Virus record (IMG/VR): IMGVR_UViG_3300033233_000004
Coordinates: 62,001 to 126,000 of that record
DNA length: 64,000 nucleotides
Source: a virus
Strand: one strand, 5' to 3'
In this document: piece after piece, positions 60,222 through 64,000 of the stretch
How positions within the stretch are numbered: the first letter of the stretch is position 1
Layout: each line of letters begins with the position of its first letter
Notes under the pieces: generated by a model
Database searches by the model: none
What the model saw: only the letters and a program-made list of their open reading frames with translations
Told to the model about the DNA's origin: nothing
Position numbers and translations under genes: made by a program

Positions 60222-60869
60222 TTATCTGATTTTTGCACTATCTATATTATTTGCAATTTGTATTTTGGTTAATAATGTTTCAAAAGCCGATACTTGAGCG
60301 GCTACACCATATACGATTTGATTATCTATACCAACAGACTTTTCTATTATACCTATCAATTCGCCGTCAGTATTGAAAACTCCACTACCAGAGGCTCCCG
60401 GTAATATCGCTTGATTAATTGAGAAATGATTAGTATAGATACGATTGATATAACCAGTATTATGATAAAGGTGCAAGTGTGGTACATTTAATGAGTCATA
60501 AAATGTTAAAGGTTGTATCCAATAAATAATTTCACCTAAGTAAACATGTTGATTAACAACAATAGGAGATTTACTTTTACAATATGTACCCTTTAGTAAA
60601 GCTTGGTCTTCAACACTATCAACTACAGATACAACACTATCAATTAATTCATCATTAATTATAGCCCAATGACTACAATTAATTACGACATGTTGTGCTG
60701 TGATAACATATTTGTTTCCTATTTGTACGCCAGACCCAAAGCCGTCATCTGTCCATACAATAACATAACGTGATATCATCTCACGAGTATCAATTCCGTT
60801 TCTATAAAAACAAGAAGAAAGAAACGGAATTATGACAATGAATAGAAATGCTTTCACAAAAAAACGCAT
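60222..60869 (-). CDS. Lipoprotein trypsin-like serine protease
   Basis: About 215 residues from the ATG at 60869 (AAGGA upstream). A signal peptide with lipobox (PFLSSC) is followed by a chymotrypsin-fold protease: His in VITAQHVV, Asp in SVEDQALLKG, Ser in LPGASGSGVFN. The catalytic triad is complete, so it is likely active outside the membrane. Phage lipoproteins are mostly used to alter the host surface, e.g. to block superinfection. It follows another lipoprotein by a few bases. Confidence 0.8.
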   Translation of the reverse strand: MRFFVKAFLFIVIIPFLSSCFYRNGIDTREMISRYVIVWTDDGFGSGVQIGNKYVITAQHVVINCSHWAIINDELIDSVVSVVDSVEDQALLKGTYCKSKSPIVVNQHVYLGEIIYWIQPLTFYDSLNVPHLHLYHNTGYINRIYTNHFSINQAILPGASGSGVFNTDGELIGIIEKSVGIDNQIVYGVAAQVSAFETLLTKIQIANNIDSAKIR

Positions 60870-60880
60870 GGATTTTTCCT

Positions 60881-61333
60881 TCAATATATGAAAATGAATT
60901 TTAACCGATGATACAAACCAGTTGCACCAAGTGGTGGTATAAAGACTTTTGTCTTAGCCATGTGTTGTAATGTTTCATTAGGAAGAATCACAGATTTTAT
61001 AGAAACAAATTGTGGGTCTTGAATATTAATAAATGTATCTACATGACCAATTTGTCCAGTACTCACAAGGTCTGGTCTGTCATTATCATATGCTTGAAGC
61101 GTGAAATATACTTCCAAATAAGGTACAACCCGTAGAGGTATAGTTCCTGTATTTGTAATATCACCGCCCGTAAATACGAAATAACTTAATCCTGTATCGG
61201 TTCTAATATAGAAGCCATAATTAAATTCGTATTGAGGATATACTGAAGTGACGATATCTCCTTTACAACTAAAGAGAGATGTGCAGAGTATAAGTAAGAA
61301 GAAAAAAGAAAAGTATTTGAAAGAAGGATTCAT
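60881..61333 (-). CDS. Lipoprotein of unknown function
   Basis: A 150-residue protein with a signal peptide and lipobox (LILCTSLFSC). The mature part is beta-rich, with GDITNTGTIPLRVVPYLEVY, which looks like a small immunoglobulin-like domain. Its ATG is 3 bases from the end of the tRNA-Leu gene, and the TGAGGG of the tRNA acceptor arm serves as ribosome-binding site. It may change the host surface during infection. Confidence 0.72.
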   Translation of the reverse strand: MNPSFKYFSFFFLLILCTSLFSCKGDIVTSVYPQYEFNYGFYIRTDTGLSYFVFTGGDITNTGTIPLRVVPYLEVYFTLQAYDNDRPDLVSTGQIGHVDTFINIQDPQFVSIKSVILPNETLQHMAKTKVFIPPLGATGLYHRLKFIFIY

Positions 61334-61335
61334 AG

Positions 61336-61421
61336 TACCCTCAGTAGGATTCGAACCTACACGCTACTATTACTTCGCACTGGCTTCTAAGGCCAGCATG
61401 TCTGCATTTCATCATGAGGGC
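61336..61421 (-). tRNA. tRNA-Leu(UAG)
   Basis: 86 bases, class II. Acceptor GCCCTCA pairs with TGAGGGT; anticodon stem CTGGC/GCCAG with loop CTTAGAA gives UAG; a long variable arm is present; the T arm is GTAGGTTCGAATCCTAC. No CCA is encoded. Its 3' end doubles as the ribosome-binding site of the lipoprotein gene. Confidence 0.92.
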
Positions 61422-61612
61422 AGTAATAAGTACTATGGTGACATTGCATTTGCAGCGAAGGACTTACTCTTAAAGTTACTGGCGGAAAAAGCACAAGAAG
61501 CAGGCGAAAGTATACCTTCTTGTGTAAGACCAGCAAGTAAACGAGCGGACAATGAACGAACTATACTTGAAGAGCTATCATTTGCTACGCCAGTACACAT
61601 TACAACTATTGT
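61422..61612 (-). other. 191-base gap between tRNA genes
   Basis: A gap with a 55-codon minus-strand frame (about 61433-61600, Ser- and Ala-rich, no ribosome-binding site) and a longer plus-strand frame. Neither shows a family or a start signal. I see no tRNA here. It may hold an RNA or only processing space. Confidence 0.3.
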
Positions 61613-61683
61613 CAAGGTGTTGGGAATCGAACCCAAATTATTCCAATTTCCGATACTGGTACCATACCATTAGGCGACACCCT
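61613..61683 (-). tRNA. tRNA-Pro(CGG), by anticodon
   Basis: 71 bases. Acceptor AGGGTGT pairs with ACACCTT; anticodon stem CCAGT/ATTGG with loop ATCGGAA gives CGG (Pro); T arm TTGGGTTCGATTCCCAA. The D loop (AATGGTATGG) is unlike many Pro tRNAs, so the identity should be read with care. No CCA encoded. Confidence 0.75.
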
Positions 61684-61691
61684 GAAATTTT

Positions 61692-61754
61692 TGAGGAGTC
61701 ACGGTCGCACACGCTTCGTGCATCCAAGTTAACCGTTTGTGAGTTGACTCCTCA
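61692..61754 (-). ncRNA. Structured RNA element of 63 bases
   Basis: TGAGGAGTCA and TGACTCCTCA form a 10-bp perfect stem. Inside, CGGTT pairs with GACCG and GCAC with GTGC around a 7-base loop. It lies between tRNA-Pro and the RNase H-like gene, just after the stop of the latter, with no U-run. It could be a small RNA, a processing signal or a terminator. Not a tRNA: no standard anticodon arm or T loop. Confidence 0.5.
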
Positions 61755-61756
61755 TT

Positions 61757-62251
61757 TTATAACTCTCTTCGTACTATTTTATCCGCCGCATAAGATGCAG
61801 CATATGCTTCTGGCTTAGGCGTACATGGAAAACCACAACCTCGAACCCATCCTATTGCCCAATCATACATTTCATTGCTTTTGAATTCTTTCTCTTTGTT
61901 GAAGTCTAAATGCATGTCATACTCCACAATATTTGGTAATTCAAATGTACCAGTATCTCTGAAATAAGTAGCCATCTCAATGATAATTTCAACTTCACGA
62001 CTCAATCGTTTGAAATCATCTCGATGATATTCTCTTGTCATAGTCCCAACAATGTGTGCACCTTTACCATAACGGTAAAGTACAATAGCGATACCAAATT
62101 CTGCCCATCCCGCATCTTTTGGAAGAGAATCACATCCTACCCAAAGAGAAAATGGTTCCTGTCGATACTCAGCAACATATGCTTTAATATATTGTGCCAA
62201 GTCAGTAATATGAACACGAGAGAGACCAGTTGTTCTAAACTTGAAATCCAT
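61757..62251 (-). CDS. RNase H-like protein (YkuK/DUF458 type)
   Basis: A 164-residue protein with an RNase H-like fold. FSLWVGCDSLPKDAGWAEFG has the first Asp, EIIIEMATYF the Glu, VEYDMHLDFNKEKE the next acidic residues and GWVRGCGF with KPEAYAASYAADK is the usual ending. The match with the DUF458 family is clear by pattern. Role unknown, likely nucleic-acid cutting. AAGGAAACC lies before the ATG. Confidence 0.78.
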   Translation of the reverse strand: MDFKFRTTGLSRVHITDLAQYIKAYVAEYRQEPFSLWVGCDSLPKDAGWAEFGIAIVLYRYGKGAHIVGTMTREYHRDDFKRLSREVEIIIEMATYFRDTGTFELPNIVEYDMHLDFNKEKEFKSNEMYDWAIGWVRGCGFPCTPKPEAYAASYAADKIVRREL

Positions 62252-62291
62252 GTCTATGGTTTCCTTTCTTTGTCAGCGTAACTTATTATTG

Positions 62292-62362
62292 CTGCCCCAC
62301 AGAGATTCGAACTCCGATAAACACCTTCAAAGGGTGCCGTCCTTCCGTTGAACGATGAGGCA
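62292..62362 (-). tRNA. tRNA-Gln(UUG)
   Basis: 71 bases. Acceptor TGCCTCA pairs with TGGGGCA; anticodon stem GCACC/GGTGT with loop CTTTGAA gives UUG; T arm CGGAGTTCGAATCTCTG. No CCA is encoded. Confidence 0.9.
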
Positions 62363-62368
62363 ATTATT

Positions 62369-62875
62369 TTACATAAAAATAAATGCTATAACGAATGACA
62401 CAATCAAACCAATTGCTGCTTGAATCAACAAGATTCTTCCAAAAATAGGTGTCACTCTTGTTATCTTTGGTGAAATCTTCTTAAATATGAAATTGTATGC
62501 CTGTAAAAATAATCCAACCAATGTCCACGATGCCCATACAACTTCGTTTCCCAATACTTCCAACATAAATGCAAATTTATGATTGTACCAATTGAATATG
62601 TAGCAGAACAGATAGTAAAGCAAATCTGCCAACCATACATCCCACATGAAAAGAAACAAAATTGCAGGAACCCAACTAAACTGCCACCAAAGTACTGTTG
62701 TAAGAAGTATCTGAAAAATGGTTTGATAGATTCGATATTCATTAACTTCCCATTTAAAAAATGTAACCATAATATTATTTCGCCCAAGTTTGTTATACCC
62801 TATATAATCAAATAAGGCAAACACAAACAATGCTGCAAAAGCTATTAACCATATAATAATCCATGAAAACATCAT
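62369..62875 (-). CDS. Multi-pass membrane protein
   Basis: About 168 residues from the ATG at 62875, with AAGG just upstream; a longer frame would run into tRNA-Lys. About five hydrophobic segments (WIIIWLIAFAALFVFALFDY at the start, WVPAILFLFMWDVWLADLLY, and ILLIQAAIGLIVSFVIAFIF at the end). No family recognised. It lies between two tRNAs. Confidence 0.65.
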   Translation of the reverse strand: MMFSWIIIWLIAFAALFVFALFDYIGYNKLGRNNIMVTFFKWEVNEYRIYQTIFQILLTTVLWWQFSWVPAILFLFMWDVWLADLLYYLFCYIFNWYNHKFAFMLEVLGNEVVWASWTLVGLFLQAYNFIFKKISPKITRVTPIFGRILLIQAAIGLIVSFVIAFIFM

Positions 62876-62892
62876 AGTACCTTCCTTTTTGG

Positions 62893-62965
62893 TGCATCCA
62901 GTAGGAGTCGAACCTACAACCTTTCGATTAAGAATCGAAAGCTCTACCAATTGAGCTATGGATAC
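62893..62965 (-). tRNA. tRNA-Lys(CUU)
   Basis: 73 bases, with CCA encoded after it (62890-62892). Acceptor GTATCCA pairs with TGGATGC; anticodon stem TTCGA/TCGAA with loop TTCTTAA gives CUU; D arm AGCTCAATTGGTAGAGC; T arm GTAGGTTCGACTCCTAC. The only tRNA here with its own CCA. Confidence 0.93.
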
Positions 62966-62992
62966 GTATTTTTAAATTCGAACTGTATTTTG

Positions 62993-63064
62993 TGCCGCCA
63001 CTCAGAATCGAACTGAGGCCTCGCTGCTTAAAAGGCAGGTGAGCTACCATTACCCCATGGGGGC
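62993..63064 (-). tRNA. tRNA-Lys(UUU)
   Basis: 72 bases. Acceptor GCCCCCA and TGGCGGC pair except for a C-C mismatch at position 4; anticodon stem CCTGC/GCAGC has a mismatch at its outer end; loop CTTTTAA gives UUU. T arm CTCAGTTCGATTCTGAG is perfect. The mismatches may mark early decay. No CCA encoded. Confidence 0.82.
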
Positions 63065-63106
63065 GATTTTATTTCATCCCATAAGGCGTTTCATCAATTG
63101 GTGAAA

Positions 63107-63589
63107 CTACTCATTAGGTGAAACTTCAAACGGAGACTCCTGTTTAAGAGCCTCAGTCTGTTTAGAACGTAATTCATCAAGTTCCTGTTTGGATTCTATA
63201 ACTTCTTGTTTCATTGCTTCTACAAGAGTATCCACAAGTGTAGGAGTTAATGCAACAGACTGACCAGATACTTCCGTATTTCGTTCTTGTTCATCCTTAA
63301 CAAACTTATAACACGAAGACAGATTTTTCTTGATTAACTTGGCATTATTCAAATCAGCACGAATATAACTTTCTATCTTTCCATTGAATAAATATTGTGC
63401 TTTAGCACCGTCCATTCCATTCCATATATATCGAACAGAACCATCATTGAAAAATAATGCTAATTCAAATGCAACAGTACCTTCTGGAAGATTCAGAGCT
63501 TTAATATCTTCATTGATATCCGGTCTATTAACCAAACCCATTTCTGCATTAATTTCTTCTGCTGATTTTGTTACTGTATTTTCTTCCAT
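63107..63589 (-). CDS. Acidic protein of unknown function
   Basis: A 160-residue acidic protein. GTVAFELALFFNDGSVRYIW is a beta hairpin. The C-terminal half is a predicted coiled coil (TLVEAMKQEVIESKQELDEL). AAAGAGGATATC precedes the ATG. TGGACAT repeats at 63654-63680 lie upstream and may regulate it. No family recognised. Confidence 0.6.
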   Translation of the reverse strand: MEENTVTKSAEEINAEMGLVNRPDINEDIKALNLPEGTVAFELALFFNDGSVRYIWNGMDGAKAQYLFNGKIESYIRADLNNAKLIKKNLSSCYKFVKDEQERNTEVSGQSVALTPTLVDTLVEAMKQEVIESKQELDELRSKQTEALKQESPFEVSPNE

Positions 63590-63653
63590 GATATCCTCTT
63601 TGTGTCTGGATATGTCTTGATACTTATGAATTGATTAAATACTGTCTATTTTC

Positions 63654-63680
63654 TGGACATTTATCTGGACATAATGTCCA
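63654..63680. repeat. TGGACAT repeats, operator-like
   Basis: TGGACAT occurs at 63654-63660 and 63666-63672 and inverted (ATGTCCA) at 63674-63680; the last two form a 15-base palindrome. The spacing of 12 between the first two starts puts them about one helix turn apart. Looks like a repressor or activator site before the gene at 63107. Confidence 0.5.
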
Positions 63681-63685
63681 AATTG

Positions 63686-63768
63686 CAGATAGTACGAGAC
63701 TTGAACTCGTAATCCCAATTAAGGACACCAATATTCCAAATTGGCTCTTTTCCATTCAGTTACTCTTT
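63686..63768 (-). pseudogene. tRNA-Ser(GGA) with broken 5' half
   Basis: The 3' two thirds look sound: anticodon stem CCAAT/ATTGG with loop TTGGAAT gives GGA, a long variable arm, and T arm ACGAGTTCAAGTCTCGT followed by acceptor half ACTATCT. The expected 5' acceptor half (AGATAGT) is absent, and AAAGAGTAACTG stands there instead. This is the end of an HNH gene (63760). The tRNA seems to have lost its 5' end to an insertion. Confidence 0.6.
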
Positions 63769-64000
63769 ATTTACATTAGTTGTTGCTCCCCATCCACGAG
63801 CTTGTCTATATGCAGTTGTGTCTTGTTCTGGATGAAGGCTACGAAAATTTCTTTTGTTTATTATTTTACAAAGTTTACATATTCTGCTGTTTCTGTTTGG
63901 TGGTATATAAGTATTGTCTTTATCATATGCATGTCCTTTTGGACAATGTGTTTTATTGGTTCGAGGTTCTCCAACATTACACGCTAAATGACTGAAAGCT
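63760..64000 (-). CDS. HNH homing endonuclease, 3' part (runs off the window)
   Basis: The C-terminal 79 codons of a gene that continues past the right edge. LACNVGEPRTNKTHCPKGHA, then NSRICKLCKIINKR, is the ending of HNH endonucleases with a zinc CPxGH ... CxxC motif. It overlaps the 5' end of the broken tRNA-Ser. The catalytic part lies outside the window. Confidence 0.6.
   Translation of the reverse strand, partial: AFSHLACNVGEPRTNKTHCPKGHAYDKDNTYIPPNRNSRICKLCKIINKRNFRSLHPEQDTTAYRQARGWGATTNVNKE

Noticed and set aside
61433-61636. 67-residue minus-strand protein between tRNA genes
   Set aside because: Its start lies inside tRNA-Pro, there is no ribosome-binding site, and the composition is Ser/Ala-rich without any motif.
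61248-61673. 141-codon plus-strand frame over two tRNAs and the lipoprotein start
   Set aside because: It reads through two tRNA genes on the other strand and cannot be a real gene.
1-64000. CRISPR arrays or long direct repeats
   Set aside because: No evenly spaced repeats were seen; repeated units were limited to fibre motifs, paralogues and endonuclease modules.

Overview
The window looks like part of a large, AT-rich genome of a tailed phage with a contractile tail (myovirus type). It carries a sheath gene, a tube gene, a tape measure gene, gp5/gp27/baseplate-J-like genes, a split major capsid gene, lysis genes, tRNAs and an RNA-repair set. Almost everything is on the minus strand. The exceptions are an RNA ligase and two homing endonucleases, which lie on the plus strand under their own promoters. 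No terminase, portal or DNA polymerase is visible, so the genome continues beyond both ends. The host cannot be named from the sequence. Two signal-peptide lipoproteins and a standard -35/-10 promoter point to a bacterial host.

Layout. 71-9337: a metallopeptidase, a zinc-ribbon protein, a DNA methyltransferase, four glycosyltransferases (one split by an intein), a DUF5664 (MazZ-like) nucleotide hydrolase and a membrane protein. 9810-12160: a membrane metallopeptidase and an RNA ligase transcribed divergently from back-to-back promoters. 12424-18646: tail fibre, lectin-like and other virion proteins. 18643-25716: the baseplate block (gpI-like, J-like, gp25-like and gp5-like proteins), interrupted by an IS605-type tnpB element. 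26380-34165: three fibre-tip-like paralogues, an amidase-fold protein, the gp27-like hub, a hub-proximal protein and the tape measure. 34172-39977: overlapping tail chaperones, tube, homing endonuclease and sheath. 40252-46085: neck/head proteins, a CHAP hydrolase, holin candidates and small virion proteins. 46184-50652: major capsid protein (split by a group I intron), a small virion protein and a scaffold-like protein. 50931-60103: nucleic-acid repair and nucleotide metabolism: two metallophosphatases, a P-loop kinase, Nudix, DUF932, RlaP-like nucleotidyltransferase, BCS1-like AAA ATPase, peptide deformylase, HhH glycosylase and CCA-adding enzyme. 60222-64000: two lipoproteins, five tRNAs and one broken tRNA, an RNase H-like protein, membrane proteins and an incomplete HNH endonuclease.

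The main theme is invasion by selfish elements at every level. There is a group I intron with a LAGLIDADG gene in the capsid gene, and a LAGLIDADG intein inside the catalytic EX7E motif of a glycosyltransferase. Three intact free-standing endonucleases and one partial one are present, together with a TnpB element and at least seven decaying endonuclease remnants lying exactly in gene junctions. Several remnants now supply the ribosome-binding context of the next structural gene. A recurrent promoter (TTGAC/TTGC, 17-base spacer, TATATTG) drives the early-type genes on both strands and the plus-strand endonucleases.

The tRNAs mostly lack an encoded CCA end, which fits with the phage's own CCA-adding enzyme. 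RNA ligase, kinase, phosphatases, RlaP-like transferase and the CCA enzyme together suggest a defence against host nucleases that cut tRNA.
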